64,000 bases of DNA from Rhizobium sp. SL86 (GCF_026672545.1 NZ_JAPPRJ010000001.1:2357501-2421500), one strand, 5' to 3'. Shown: positions 1 to 8,463, numbered from the stretch's first letter. Program-made: numbers and translations. The notes: generated from the letters alone by a model not told the origin.

Positions 1-16
1 TTTATATGCAGACGGC

Positions 17-220
17 TCAGCTGAGCTTGCTCGTCGAATCGGGGCCTGCCTGGATCGCGTTGTCGTGATACCAGCCGCCCCCGAAAGCAAGATCGCTGTA
101 ACGCGCCGTCTCCGCCTCGACTTTCACCTCCGTCCGATCGCTCCGCAGGCGCCGGCCGCGAAGGCCGCCGACGGGGAACTGGATGATGGTGGCAGTCTGT
201 CTTTCGGGTGCTGCGTTCAT
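17..220 (-). CDS. DUF2735 family small protein
   Basis: 67-residue protein resembling the DUF2735 family, which is found mostly in Rhizobiales and often sits beside glnII. The N-terminus carries the stretch ATIIQFPVGG, a family-like signature. There is no signal peptide, membrane segment or catalytic motif, so the biochemical role is unknown. The ATG at 220 follows an AAGGAT ribosome-binding site. It is transcribed away from glnII, so the 221-629 spacer is a shared divergent control region, which suggests nitrogen-linked expression (inference). Confidence 0.75.
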   Translation of the reverse strand: MNAAPERQTATIIQFPVGGLRGRRLRSDRTEVKVEAETARYSDLAFGGGWYHDNAIQAGPDSTSKLS

Positions 221-272
221 GGCCTTATCCTTCGTTCATTCTTCCATTCCAGGAGATTATTTGATCATTTTT

Positions 273-331
273 TGTGCATGATGCATTAAATTGCAGCGAC
301 ATTGCTGCTTTCTTTGTGTGCATTATGCACA
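273..331. promoter_or_regulatory. Twin palindromic operator candidates in the DUF2735/glnII spacer
   Basis: Two near-identical dyads share the core TGTGCAT(G/T)ATGCA. One has TGCAT-G-ATGCA arms at 275-285. The other is a perfect TGTGCAT-T-ATGCACA palindrome at 317-331. The core starts are 44 bp apart, about four helical turns. They lie roughly 200 bp upstream of the sigma-54 promoter of glnII, where an enhancer-binding protein such as NtrC would be expected. The half-site arrangement is not the classical NtrC consensus, so the binding protein is unassigned. Confidence 0.5.
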
Positions 332-523
332 TTTTCTGGTCTTCATGCAACTGTCATCATGAGGGGGGCGGATGTCTTCGCCGGTGCGTTTGACGTCATC
401 TTCGTACAACGGTTGCGGGGCGCGACCTGTTCCCGCCGACCCTGTGCTGCCGACCGGAAATCTACCGGTCCGGCCGGGTCCGCTCCGGCGAACTTCAGGC
501 GCTCGCTGGCGCCGCTGGCAAAC

Positions 524-538
524 TGGCACGCAAAATGC
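524..538 (+). promoter_or_regulatory. Sigma-54 promoter of glnII
   Basis: TGGCACG at 524-530 and TGC at 536-538 give the invariant GG (525-526) and GC (537-538) separated by exactly 10 nt, matching the -24/-12 RpoN consensus. Transcription would start near 549, leaving a leader of about 80 nt before the glnII ATG at 630. Rhizobial glnII genes are known to be NtrC/RpoN dependent and induced under nitrogen limitation, which fits. Confidence 0.85.
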
Positions 539-629
539 ATTTCGTATCGCAGTCCCGGAGGCGGCGTCATGATTGGTGCCGCGGGTCGGGATCTGCTCAC
601 ACCTCGCAGCGTAGAAACGAGAGAGACCT

Positions 630-1664
630 ATGACAAAGTACAAGCTCGAGTATATCTGGCTCGACGGCTACAAGCCGGTGCCGAACCTTCGCGGGAAGAC
701 CCAGATCAAGGAATTCGACGCGTTCCCGACGCTGGAACAGCTGCCGCTGTGGGGCTTCGATGGTTCGTCCACGATGCAGGCCGAAGGTCATAGCTCGGAC
801 TGCGTTCTGAAGCCGGTTGCCATCTATCCGGATCCGGCCCGCACCAATGGTGCGCTGGTCATGTGCGAAGTCATGATGCCGGATGGCGTCACGCCGCATG
901 CATCGAACAGCCGCGCGACGATCCTCGACGACGAAGGCGCATGGTTCGGTTTCGAACAGGAATACTTCTTCTACGAAAACGGCCGTCCGCTCGGCTTCCC
1001 GGAGCAGGGCTACCCGGCTCCGCAGGGTCCGTATTACACGGGCGTTGGCTACAAGAACGTCGGTTCGGTTGCCCGCGAAATCGTTGAAGAGCACCTCGAC
1101 CTCTGCCTCGCCGCCGGCATCAACCACGAAGGCATCAATGCCGAAGTGGCCAAGGGTCAGTGGGAATTCCAGGTGTTCGGCAAGGGCTCCAAGAAGGCCG
1201 CCGACCAGATCTGGATGGCCCGTTACCTGCTGCTCCGCCTCTGCGAAAAGTACGGCATCGACGTCGAATTCCACTGCAAGCCGCTCGGCGATACCGACTG
1301 GAACGGCTCGGGCATGCACTGCAACTTCTCCACCACCTACATGCGTGAAGTGGGTGGCAAGGAATATTTCGAAGCGCTCATGGCCGCGTTTGCGAAGAAC
1401 TGGAAGGAGCACATCGACGTTTACGGTCCGGACAACCACCTGCGCCTGACCGGCAAGCACGAAACCGCTCCGTGGAACAAGTTCTCCTACGGCGTTGCCG
1501 ACCGTGGTGCCTCGATCCGCGTTCCGCACTCCTTCGTCAACAACGGCTATCGCGGTTACCTCGAAGACCGCCGTCCGAACTCCCAGGGCGACCCCTACGC
1601 GATCGCTTCGCGCGTTCTGGCAACGATCGCCGAAGTCCCGACGGCTGCTTCCGCTGCCGCCTGA
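630..1664 (+). CDS. glnII: Glutamine synthetase, eukaryotic type (GSII)
   Basis: 344 residues, the length of GSII rather than the roughly 470-residue GSI. It catalyses ATP-dependent ligation of ammonia to glutamate in the cytoplasm. Visible signatures are WGFDGSSTMQAEGHSSD near the N-terminus, the metal/glutamate motif GFEQEYFFY near residue 110, the NHEGINAEV segment, and LTGKHETAPWNKFSYG with the following RGASIRVP in the C-terminal third. GSII lacks the adenylylation regulation of GlnA. Control is probably transcriptional, through the sigma-54 promoter at 524-538. The gene is monocistronic, closed by a terminator at 1688-1717. Confidence 0.97.
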   Translation: MTKYKLEYIWLDGYKPVPNLRGKTQIKEFDAFPTLEQLPLWGFDGSSTMQAEGHSSDCVLKPVAIYPDPARTNGALVMCEVMMPDGVTPHASNSRATILDDEGAWFGFEQEYFFYENGRPLGFPEQGYPAPQGPYYTGVGYKNVGSVAREIVEEHLDLCLAAGINHEGINAEVAKGQWEFQVFGKGSKKAADQIWMARYLLLRLCEKYGIDVEFHCKPLGDTDWNGSGMHCNFSTTYMREVGGKEYFEALMAAFAKNWKEHIDVYGPDNHLRLTGKHETAPWNKFSYGVADRGASIRVPHSFVNNGYRGYLEDRRPNSQGDPYAIASRVLATIAEVPTAASAAA

Positions 1665-1687
1665 TCGATCGGGTGAATGCTATTTCG

Positions 1688-1717
1688 ACGGCATCGGAGC
1701 AATCCGGTGCCGTTTTT
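1688..1717 (+). terminator. Rho-independent terminator of glnII
   Basis: A 10-bp stem (ACGGCATCGG pairing with CCGGTGCCGT, one G-U pair) with the 6-nt loop AGCAAT is followed by a T run, 24 nt after the glnII stop. Confidence 0.85.
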
Positions 1718-1772
1718 CGTTTGGGTTTGGGCTTGTTGAGAGAGCCGGTGCCTTCCGCCCGGGCGTCGGTTT

Positions 1773-3590
1773 TCAGGTGACCTCGCCGACCGCCTCGCGC
1801 CGCTGGCGGTCCAGTTCCTCGCTGTAACGACGCAGCGTGTGGGCTTCGCTCAACTGGCCGATCACCTTGCGTTCGATCAGGTTGTTGACCACCGCCAGCG
1901 CCTCCGCATGGCTCTGGTCGAAGATGGCGGCGGCTTGGCGCGCATTCATCTGTGGCAGCAGGAAATCGTTCTGGTGGCTGAGAAATTCCACCAGGCTCGT
2001 GCGTGGCCGGGTGGCTTCCGCTTCATCCGCATAAATATCGGGAAGCGAGATGATGCCCGCATACCGGTCGCTGTCGTCGAGCAGGATGACGCGTTTGGCC
2101 GAACCGAGCGGAAACGTCTCGCGGAAGGCGTCGAGGCCTGTGCCCAGCCGCGCGCATTTCACATCGGCGCGCATCATCTTGTCCACCGTCAGGTTGCGGA
2201 TCCATCCGACATCATGGGCGCTGCGAATGCTTTCGCCGCGCAGGTGGAAACGCCAGGTGGCGAAGGAATAACCGAAGGTGGTGCGCACGACCACCGACGA
2301 GGTGATGACGGCGGCGAGCACCAGCGCGGTGATCGGGAAGTCGGCAGTGATTTCCAGTGCCAGGAAGGTCATGGTCAACGGACCGCCAATGATGGCGACC
2401 GCAAGTGCGCTCATGCCGACGACGGCCAGCACGGTCGGTGTCAGGGAGCCGGTGGTGATGAGGTCGGCCGGCATGCCGAAAATCTTGCCGAGCAGCGACC
2501 CCATGAACAGTGAGGCAAAAAACAGGCCGCCGCGGAAACCGGAGCCGATCGAGACGGCGGACGCCAGGGATTTCAGCAGGAAGATGCCGATCAGGATCTT
2601 CACCGGTGCGTCGCTGTCGAGGTTGAGGTGCAGCGCACCGTGGCCGGCGGAGAGCACTTGCGGGGTCACCATGCCAAGCAGGCCGACAATGATGCCGCCG
2701 AGCGCGGGCCGCACATAGGGCGGAATCGAGCTTTTGCGCGCCATTTCCTCGATGAAGGCGACGCCTTGCATGATGACGATGCCGATGACGGCGCAGATCG
2801 CGCCAAGCAGGATGGCGGGCAGGTAATCGGCCGGGGTGATGACGCCGATCTCGCCGACTTCGATGACAAAGCTGTTTCCGGAAAGGGCGCGTGCGACGAA
2901 GGTGGCAATGATCGCGGAGATCACCACGGGGGCGAGTGCCACCATGCTGTAGGTGCCGATGATCAGTTCGAAGGCGTAAAAGGCGCCGGTGAGCGGGGCG
3001 TTGAAGGCCGCGGCAATGGCACCGGCCGCACCGCAGCCGACGAGGATACGCATGTCCTCGCGGCGCAGCTTCAGCTTCGTGCCGATCTTTGAGCCGATGC
3101 CGGCAGACAGCTGGGTGTAACCGGCCTCCAGCCCCACCGAAGCACCGAAACCGTTGGAGATCAGGTTCTGCGCCGCCACGATGAAACTGTCGGTCAGCGA
3201 AATACGACCGCCATAAAGCGCATTGGCCTCGATGGGGTCGACGATCTGGCGTTTGCGCCGGCGCGCCAGAATAAAGAGAAAGAGCCCGAGAAGGATGCCG
3301 CCGCACACGGGCGCGATCAGCACGACCGTCTTGTTCTCGATCTCGGAGGCACTCAGCCATTCGGACATTTCGATGCCGAAGATGAGGTTGTGCATGGCAC
3401 GCGAGATCCAGCTCATGCCGCTGACGGCTGCACCGGCGGCAAGGCCGATCGCGATGCTGGATAGGATGAGACCGATCTCACTGCCGCGGGCAAAGGCCTT
3501 TTTCTTCACCAGTTTCGCCCGGGCCTGCAGCGCTTTGAGCAAGGCTACCGGGGATAGGGTCTTTACCGAACGCATTATCAATCCGAACAT
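1773..3590 (-). CDS. CLC-family chloride channel/transporter with C-terminal CBS domains
   Basis: 605-residue inner-membrane protein with about ten hydrophobic helices. CLC signatures are present: GLEAGYTQ (the GxExGP region with the gating glutamate), AFNAPLTGAFYAFE, and GSGFRGGLFFASLFMG near the ion pathway. The last ~150 residues are soluble and fit a pair of CBS domains that usually bind adenine nucleotides. CLC proteins act as chloride channels or Cl-/H+ exchangers, and the gating Glu is compatible with exchange. It converges on glnII. An in-frame ATG five codons downstream is an alternative start. Confidence 0.9.
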   Translation of the reverse strand: MFGLIMRSVKTLSPVALLKALQARAKLVKKKAFARGSEIGLILSSIAIGLAAGAAVSGMSWISRAMHNLIFGIEMSEWLSASEIENKTVVLIAPVCGGILLGLFLFILARRRKRQIVDPIEANALYGGRISLTDSFIVAAQNLISNGFGASVGLEAGYTQLSAGIGSKIGTKLKLRREDMRILVGCGAAGAIAAAFNAPLTGAFYAFELIIGTYSMVALAPVVISAIIATFVARALSGNSFVIEVGEIGVITPADYLPAILLGAICAVIGIVIMQGVAFIEEMARKSSIPPYVRPALGGIIVGLLGMVTPQVLSAGHGALHLNLDSDAPVKILIGIFLLKSLASAVSIGSGFRGGLFFASLFMGSLLGKIFGMPADLITTGSLTPTVLAVVGMSALAVAIIGGPLTMTFLALEITADFPITALVLAAVITSSVVVRTTFGYSFATWRFHLRGESIRSAHDVGWIRNLTVDKMMRADVKCARLGTGLDAFRETFPLGSAKRVILLDDSDRYAGIISLPDIYADEAEATRPRTSLVEFLSHQNDFLLPQMNARQAAAIFDQSHAEALAVVNNLIERKVIGQLSEAHTLRRYSEELDRQRREAVGEVT

Positions 3591-3868
3591 CTGCCATGGG
3601 CAGAAGCCGGGTCATCCCTTTCACAGGATGAGCCCGGCGGCCCGTTGTGTTTCTCAATGCCACGTCTGGAAGCAGACTTGGACGTCTCATGCAAGGCCGG
3701 AAATGGGCCGGAACCCGCATGTTTCAAGGCGCCGGACAGCCGGCATTCCGTGGTGGCGACGTGTCGAGGATACCGCCGCAAGCCCTTCCTCTTCATGAAC
3801 GGCAGATTCAGCCTCGGTTCAGGCGCAACCGCGCAGGATCGGATCATCGAACACGTCGAGGTCTGACC

Positions 3869-4195
3869 ATGAAGACTCTTCTGATTGCCGCTGCCGTGCT
3901 GGTTGCGGGTGCGTTCTCGGCCAACGCCCAACCCCGTGCCGAGCGGACGGTTCTACCGTCTCCCGTTCAAGGCGACCTGGTGCAGAAGGTCGACTGGGCC
4001 TGCGGCCCTGGCTGGCGGTTGAACCGCTGGGGAGACTGTGTGCCGAGGCGCGGCCCGCCGCCCCGTCATTTCCATCGTGACCGTGATTGGGGCTGGGGTC
4101 CGCCGCCGCCGCGTTACCGTCCACCACCGCCACCGCCGTCCTGGGGCTGGGGTCCGCCCCCGCGTCGGCACTGGGGCCCGCCGGATCGCTGGTGA
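3869..4195 (+). CDS. Small secreted Pro/Trp/Arg-rich protein
   Basis: 108 residues. A clear signal peptide (about residues 1-20, ending SANAQ) is followed by a short segment with the paired cysteines of WACGPGWRLNRWGDCVPR, then a low-complexity tail of repeated GWGPPP/RYRPPPPPP units. The Cys-Gly-Pro-Gly-Trp pattern recalls GCG_CRPN-type secreted peptides, but I do not assign the family. The tail is cationic and could associate with the cell surface. The start is the ATG at 3869; frames further upstream lack a signal peptide. Function unknown. Confidence 0.7.
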   Translation: MKTLLIAAAVLVAGAFSANAQPRAERTVLPSPVQGDLVQKVDWACGPGWRLNRWGDCVPRRGPPPRHFHRDRDWGWGPPPPRYRPPPPPPSWGWGPPPRRHWGPPDRW

Positions 4196-4247
4196 GGCCG
4201 GATGGCGGGGTGATCCTCGGGAGGTCACTCCGCCATCAGCGTTTGCC

Positions 4248-4625
4248 CTATCGGCAGATGCCGGTCGCGAGCGCCCGCTGGATGCCGCGCACATCGCTGC
4301 CCTTGCCGAGTGTGCGCTGGATGGGCGTTGAACTGCCCGAAACCCAGATCCTGAGTTCCGAATCGAGATCGAAGGTGCCGGCGGTCTCGACCGAAAACCG
4401 GGTGATCGCGCGGTAGGGGATGGTGGTATATTCCACCTTGCTGCCGGTCATGCCCTGGATGTCGACCAGGATCAGGCGATGCTGGGTGAAAACGAAAAAA
4501 TCCCGCACGATCCGGAAGGCCAGCTGCGGCTGTTCACCCTCGATCAGAACGCCATCGAGGCGTTTTTTCAGATCCGCCGGATCGACGCTCGATCCGTGTC
4601 CCAGCAGGCTGTCAAAAAGACCCAT
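4248..4625 (-). CDS. Bacterial PH-domain protein
   Basis: 125 residues beginning MGLFDSLLGHGS. It contains a bacterial PH-like fold signature (HRLILVDIQGMTGSKVEYTTIPYRAITRFSVE, split here as HRLILVDIQGMTG and EYTTIPYRAITRFSVE), typical of soluble YokE/bPH-type proteins. The ATG at 4625 is preferred because GGGAG lies about 7 nt upstream; the ATG at 4631 would leave almost no spacing. There are no membrane helices. The cellular role of this family is not established. Confidence 0.75.
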   Translation of the reverse strand: MGLFDSLLGHGSSVDPADLKKRLDGVLIEGEQPQLAFRIVRDFFVFTQHRLILVDIQGMTGSKVEYTTIPYRAITRFSVETAGTFDLDSELRIWVSGSSTPIQRTLGKGSDVRGIQRALATGICR

Positions 4626-4755
4626 ATCCATTCTCCCGGTTGGCCAGACTGAACGGGAGATAGGCAAGGCGGTGGACAATTACATCGCCTGCGGACTGAT
4701 TCGTTTATCGTTGAAGTGAGGCAATGTCCTGTGCCGGACCATGCTCAGGCCCTAA

Positions 4756-4785
4756 AACGGAGAAATCCGCCGAAGCGGATTTCTC
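4756..4785 (-). terminator. Terminator downstream of tRNA-Val
   Basis: On the minus strand an 11-bp perfect stem (4760-4770 with 4775-4785) is closed by a TTCG tetraloop and followed by CGTTTT. It sits directly 3' of the tRNA. Confidence 0.8.
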
Positions 4786-4801
4786 AACGTTTAGAATGGA
4801 A

Positions 4802-4876
<75 letters not shown>

Positions 4877-4960
4877 TTCCGTGGCGGCGGATAGACCATA
4901 AAATCGGCCGACCCGTCAACCGCTTTTTTCTCTCATGTGACGCTTTTTTTAAAGTCGCAT

Positions 4961-4983
4961 GAGAAAGCCCGAAAAACCGGGCT
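4961..4983 (-). terminator. Terminator of cpdR
   Basis: The AGCCCG/CGGGCT stem (4966-4971 with 4978-4983) overlaps the stop codon. On the minus strand the stem is followed by TTTCTC. A second dyad just beyond (CTCATG..CATGAG, about 4933-4963) lies in a T/A-rich stretch and may reinforce termination. Confidence 0.55.
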
Positions 4984-5345
4984 CAGGCGGCGAGAAGCTT
5001 GTTCACCTCGTCGACGAGGTCACGCAGGTGGAAGGGCTTGGAGAGGACCTTGGCGTCCTTCGGAGCCTTCGAATCGGCATTGAGAGCAACCGCGGCAAAG
5101 CCGGTGATGAACATCACCTTGAGGTCCGGGTCGAGTTCGGTGGCGCGGCGGGCCAGTTCGATACCGTCCATCTCCGGCATCACGATGTCCGTCAGCAGCA
5201 GGGAGAAAGGCTCCTCGCGCAGGCGGTCATAGGCGCTCGCTCCGTTGTCGAAGGACGTCACCTTGTAACCAGCCTTTTCCAGCGCCTTCACCAGGAAGCG
5301 GCGCATATCATTGTCATCTTCGGCGAGAAGGATTTTTTGCATCAT
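4983..5345 (-). CDS. cpdR: Single-domain response regulator CpdR
   Basis: 120 residues, a receiver domain with no output domain. The acidic pocket is EDD (residues 9-11), the phosphoacceptor is Asp53 in LLLTDIVMPEMDG, and Lys is in LSKPFHLRDL. Sequence and length match CpdR of Caulobacter and Sinorhizobium. There, unphosphorylated CpdR directs the ClpXP protease to cell-cycle substrates and is phosphorylated through the CckA-ChpT relay. The gene stands alone between tRNA-Val and an N-formylglutamate amidohydrolase. The tandem ATGs make the first codon ambiguous by one residue. Confidence 0.9.
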   Translation of the reverse strand: MMQKILLAEDDNDMRRFLVKALEKAGYKVTSFDNGASAYDRLREEPFSLLLTDIVMPEMDGIELARRATELDPDLKVMFITGFAAVALNADSKAPKDAKVLSKPFHLRDLVDEVNKLLAA

Positions 5346-5522
5346 CAGGACCGTTTTTGGGTTTTCATGGTTCCGGAGGCTCTCACACTAGCCATGCCGC
5401 AGTAAAAAAGCGGTGAATGGCAGGCATTCTGCGTCCGTTGTAGGGCTTGAGATAGTATGGACTTCCAACCGTGCAACTGGCAACATGGCCAATCAACGAG
5501 TTCGCGACATGGTAAAGACCGC

Positions 5523-6407
5523 ATGGATTGGGTGACGGGCGATTTTGATCCCTTCGAGGTGCGGGAGCCTGACACGCAGACCATCCCCTTCGTTTTCAAC
5601 TCGCCGCATAGCGGACGAACTTATCCACAGGCCTTCCTCGAATCGTCGCGCCTTGATGCGCTCGGCATCCGCCGCTCGGAAGACCATTTCGTCGACGAAC
5701 TGTTTGCCGATGCGCCGCTGTTCGGCGCGCCGCTGCTTGTTGCGCATTTCCCGCGTGCTTATCTCGATGTCAACCGGGAGCCTTACGAACTTGACCCCCG
5801 CATGTTCGACAGTGCGCTGCCGTCCTATGCCAATATCGGGTCCATGCGGGTCGCCGGTGGTCTTGGAACGGTTCCGCGCATCGTTGCCGAAAACATGGAG
5901 ATCTACCGGCACCGGCTGCCGGTGAGCGAGGCGCTTGCCCGCGTCGAGACGATCTACAAACCCTATCATGCCTGCCTGAGACGGCTGATTGCCCGCACCC
6001 ATGCGCGCTTCGGGCTGGCGATCCTCATCGATTGCCATTCGATGCCCGGCAATATCCGCCTGTCCGGTTCGGATCTGCGCCCCGACTTCATCATCGGCGA
6101 CCGTTACGGCACCAGCGCCTCGGCGGAACTGTCGCGGGCGGCGCTGCATGTCCTGGAAGACATGGGCTTTAATGCCGTGCGCAACAAACCCTATGCCGGC
6201 GGTTTCATCACCGAACATTACGGCCGTCCGGTGCGCGGGCTGCATGCGCTGCAGATCGAGGTGAACCGTGCGCTTTATGTGGACGAGATGACGCTCGACA
6301 AGAAGCCGGAATTCGACCTGGTGGCGGCTGCGCTTTCCACCTTCATGCGCCGGATGGTGGAGTTCGCCGCCGATTTCAGCCTGGATGCGACGCTGGCGGC
6401 CGAATAG
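5523..6407 (+). CDS. N-formylglutamate amidohydrolase (paralogue 1)
   Basis: About 294 residues. FGase-family proteins hydrolyse N-formyl-L-glutamate to glutamate and formate, the last step of one histidine-degradation route. The visible family signature is VFNSPHSGRTYP near the N-terminus, with LIDCHSMPG and LQIEVNRALY further on, where metal/substrate residues are expected. No hut genes flank it, so its substrate may differ. The start at 5523 (MDWVTGDFDPFE) is chosen by family-like N-terminus; an in-frame ATG at 5457 is possible and neither has a strong ribosome-binding site. A second paralogue lies at 51905-52702. Confidence 0.85.
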   Translation: MDWVTGDFDPFEVREPDTQTIPFVFNSPHSGRTYPQAFLESSRLDALGIRRSEDHFVDELFADAPLFGAPLLVAHFPRAYLDVNREPYELDPRMFDSALPSYANIGSMRVAGGLGTVPRIVAENMEIYRHRLPVSEALARVETIYKPYHACLRRLIARTHARFGLAILIDCHSMPGNIRLSGSDLRPDFIIGDRYGTSASAELSRAALHVLEDMGFNAVRNKPYAGGFITEHYGRPVRGLHALQIEVNRALYVDEMTLDKKPEFDLVAAALSTFMRRMVEFAADFSLDATLAAE

Positions 6408-6484
6408 CCAACTTTTCCATTTTCCCGAAAGCCGATTGCCTGTGTCGGGCCGCTTGCGTGCCGGCGCGTGTGTGCCGTGCTGGC

Positions 6485-6509
6485 AAAAAAAACCGCGCCT
6501 ATGGCGCGG
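6485..6509 (-). terminator. Terminator of the putative sRNA
   Basis: The CCGCGCC-TAT-GGCGCGG stem (7 bp, 6493-6509) is followed on the minus strand by eight consecutive T (6485-6492). Confidence 0.9.
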
Positions 6510-6562
6510 CTAAGTCTAGGGAGGAAACACCCAAGGAGGGTATTTACAGTCAAAAGACTGTA
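6485..6562 (-). ncRNA. Putative trans-acting sRNA with exposed anti-Shine-Dalgarno motifs
   Basis: A complete transcription unit of about 78 nt is visible on the minus strand. The 5' stem-loop is TTACAGTC-TTTT-GACTGTAA (8 bp, 6544-6563). A second small stem, ACCC-TCCTT-GGGT, exposes a CCUCCUU-type loop. A single-stranded UUCCUCCC follows, then the terminator stem with eight U. CU-rich anti-SD loops are the hallmark of several alphaproteobacterial trans-sRNA families (for example alpha-r14), which repress mRNAs by pairing to ribosome-binding sites. Family membership here is inference. No ORF competes for this stretch. Confidence 0.8.
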
Positions 6563-6567
6563 AGTTG

Positions 6568-6596
6568 ACCCTACGATCGCACTGCACAATTGTCAA
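6568..6596 (-). promoter_or_regulatory. Housekeeping-type promoter of the putative sRNA
   Basis: On the minus strand TTGACA (6591-6596) and TAGGGT (6568-6573) are separated by 17 nt, a good sigma-70-like match. It places the start at about 6561-6563, the base of the first stem-loop. Confidence 0.75.
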
Positions 6597-6707
6597 GCAG
6601 TGAATCGAGTTGATTATTCTTCAGGCACATTCTTCTTTGGGCTCCCGGCTTGCCGATCCATGCCGATCGACTAGAAAGAGGAACCCTCGCCAACAGGATG
6701 GACCGCA

Positions 6708-7478
6708 ATGCTGCCAGATCGCGCCTTTTTCGACCGCCTCGCCGATGCCGCCAAAAAGGAGACGCTGTCACGGTTTCGCACGGGTACCTCGGTGACCAAC
6801 AAGCTCGCTTCCGGCTTCGATCCGGTGACGGAAGCGGACCGGGCGGCGGAACTCGCGATACGCGATCTGGTGACGGCCGAGTTTCCCGATCACGGAATGC
6901 TTGGCGAGGAGCATGAAAGCTTCGGGCTCGACAAGGAGCATGTCTGGGTGATCGATCCGATCGACGGCACACGCGCTTTCATCTCCGGCGTGCCGGTCTG
7001 GGGAACGCTGATCGGCTTCTATTCCAAAGGTCGCGGACACATGGGCATGGTGGACCAGCCCTTTACCGGCGAGCGTTATTTTGCCGATGGCTCCGCCTCC
7101 TGGTATCGCGGGCCGGATGGCGAGCGACAGATCCGCGTGCGCGACTGCGCTTCGTTGTCTGATGCGGTGCTGTTCACAACCTCGCCACACATCTTCGAGG
7201 GCCCGGATCTTGTCCGGTATCGTTCGGTCGAGGAAAAAGTTCGGCTCTTCCGCTACGGCGTCGATTGTTATGCCTATGCGCTTCTGGCTGGCGGACACGT
7301 CGATCTGGTGGTCGAGAACAATCTGAAACCCTACGATGTCGGCGCGCTGATCCCGCTCATCGAACAGGCCGGCGGCATCATCACCACCTGGGACGGCGGA
7401 CGTCCGGAGCAGGGCGGCAATATCATCGCTGCCGGCTGCCGCGCCGTCTATGACGAGGCAAGGGCGCTGCTCTCCTGA
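6708..7478 (+). CDS. hisN: Histidinol-phosphatase, inositol-monophosphatase family
   Basis: 256 residues. Metal-binding motifs of the IMPase fold are GEEHE (about residues 66-70), WVIDPIDGTRAF and, in the C-terminal half, NLKPYDVGALIPLIEQAGG. The sequence resembles the HisN-type histidinol-phosphatases that complete step eight of histidine synthesis in actinobacteria and many alphaproteobacteria. An AGGAT site precedes the ATG at 6708. It stands apart from other his genes. A generic IMPase-family phosphatase remains possible; the partial gene at 63644 is the SuhB-like paralogue. Confidence 0.8.
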   Translation: MLPDRAFFDRLADAAKKETLSRFRTGTSVTNKLASGFDPVTEADRAAELAIRDLVTAEFPDHGMLGEEHESFGLDKEHVWVIDPIDGTRAFISGVPVWGTLIGFYSKGRGHMGMVDQPFTGERYFADGSASWYRGPDGERQIRVRDCASLSDAVLFTTSPHIFEGPDLVRYRSVEEKVRLFRYGVDCYAYALLAGGHVDLVVENNLKPYDVGALIPLIEQAGGIITTWDGGRPEQGGNIIAAGCRAVYDEARALLS

Positions 7479-7494
7479 GGAGAAGAGCAGCAGG

Positions 7495-8463
7495 TCATGC
7501 TGCCGATTCGGCGACCTCCGGCATCGGGTCGGAACCCGGCATGAAGGCCTCGATCGCCGCCAGCACCTGGGCGCGGTAGATATCGCGCTCCTGCAAGAGT
7601 TCGTGGCGGGCGCCGGTAATCGTGATCAACTGGCCGGCACGGAAATTCCGCGACAGGGTTTCCTGCGCGATGTAGGGCACCACGCCATCCCGCATCGGTG
7701 CCAGGATCAGCGTCGGGATGGTGATGTGCGTCAGATGCGCCTGCTGCGAGATGCGGGTGGCGGCCGTCAGCGTCTCGTGCAGCCAGCGCGCGGTCGGTGC
7801 GCCGATCGTCAGATCCGGCCGGGCGGCAATCACGGCGGCATTGCGTTCGAAGCGCGCCCGGTCACCCGTCAGGGGATTGCCGTCGAAGGGACGCTGGCTG
7901 CTGTCCTCGCCCATCGATTTCTGGCCAAACCCGGTGAAAGAGAAGAGGGCGGACAGTCTGCGGATTGCGTTCTCCGACATCGACTGGTTGGTGAGGCCGA
8001 CAAAGGGGGCGGCCAGCGCCATACGATCGACGCGGTTCGCCAGACGGGGCGCAGCCGCGAGCGCAATGAGCGCGCCGGTCGAATGGGCCAGGATAAAGAA
8101 GGGCAGGCGCGCATCCGGCAGCACGACCTTTTCCAGGAACAGTTCGAGGTCGCGTTCGTAGTCGGCAAAACGACGGACATGGCCCTTGCGGCGGTTCTTG
8201 AGCAGCCGGTCCGACCCGCCCTGTCCGCGCAGATCGAACGTTGCAACCCACAGGCCCATGGCATTCAGGTCGCGGATCGTCTCGTAATATTTCTCGATGA
8301 ACTCGTTGCGCCCCTGCAGCAGCACGATCGTGCCGCGGGCGGGAGACACTTCCGAGCGGAAGAGGGCATATCTCAGCTTCGTCTTCCGGGCACCTTCGAA
8401 ATAACCGGCCGTATGGTTCTCTGGCACGGGGTTGTCGGGTGTCGAGAAAAGGATGTCGTCCAT
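7495..8463 (-). CDS. Alpha/beta hydrolase, lysophospholipase (PldB)-like
   Basis: 322 residues. The serine hydrolase fold is indicated by TIVLLQGRNEFIEKY (oxyanion region), the FDLRGQGGSDR strand, the nucleophile elbow LAHSTGA (about Ser127), an Asp in LAPMRDGVVP and His in TGARHELLQE. This matches the monoacylglycerol lipase/lysophospholipase L2 group (serine aminopeptidase S33 domain). There is no signal peptide. The natural lipid or ester substrate is unknown. Upstream on the same strand lies an isolated terminator (8524-8559), suggesting leader control or a separate short RNA. Confidence 0.85.
   Translation of the reverse strand: MDDILFSTPDNPVPENHTAGYFEGARKTKLRYALFRSEVSPARGTIVLLQGRNEFIEKYYETIRDLNAMGLWVATFDLRGQGGSDRLLKNRRKGHVRRFADYERDLELFLEKVVLPDARLPFFILAHSTGALIALAAAPRLANRVDRMALAAPFVGLTNQSMSENAIRRLSALFSFTGFGQKSMGEDSSQRPFDGNPLTGDRARFERNAAVIAARPDLTIGAPTARWLHETLTAATRISQQAHLTHITIPTLILAPMRDGVVPYIAQETLSRNFRAGQLITITGARHELLQERDIYRAQVLAAIEAFMPGSDPMPEVAESAA

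Noticed and set aside
317-331. Calling the palindrome an NtrC box
   Set aside because: NtrC sites have GCAC and GTGC half-sites in the opposite arrangement with wider spacing; the dyad is reported without naming a binding protein.
302-793. Forward 163-codon frame overlapping the glnII promoter and start
   Set aside because: It overlaps the clearly real glnII gene in another frame and has no family-like sequence.
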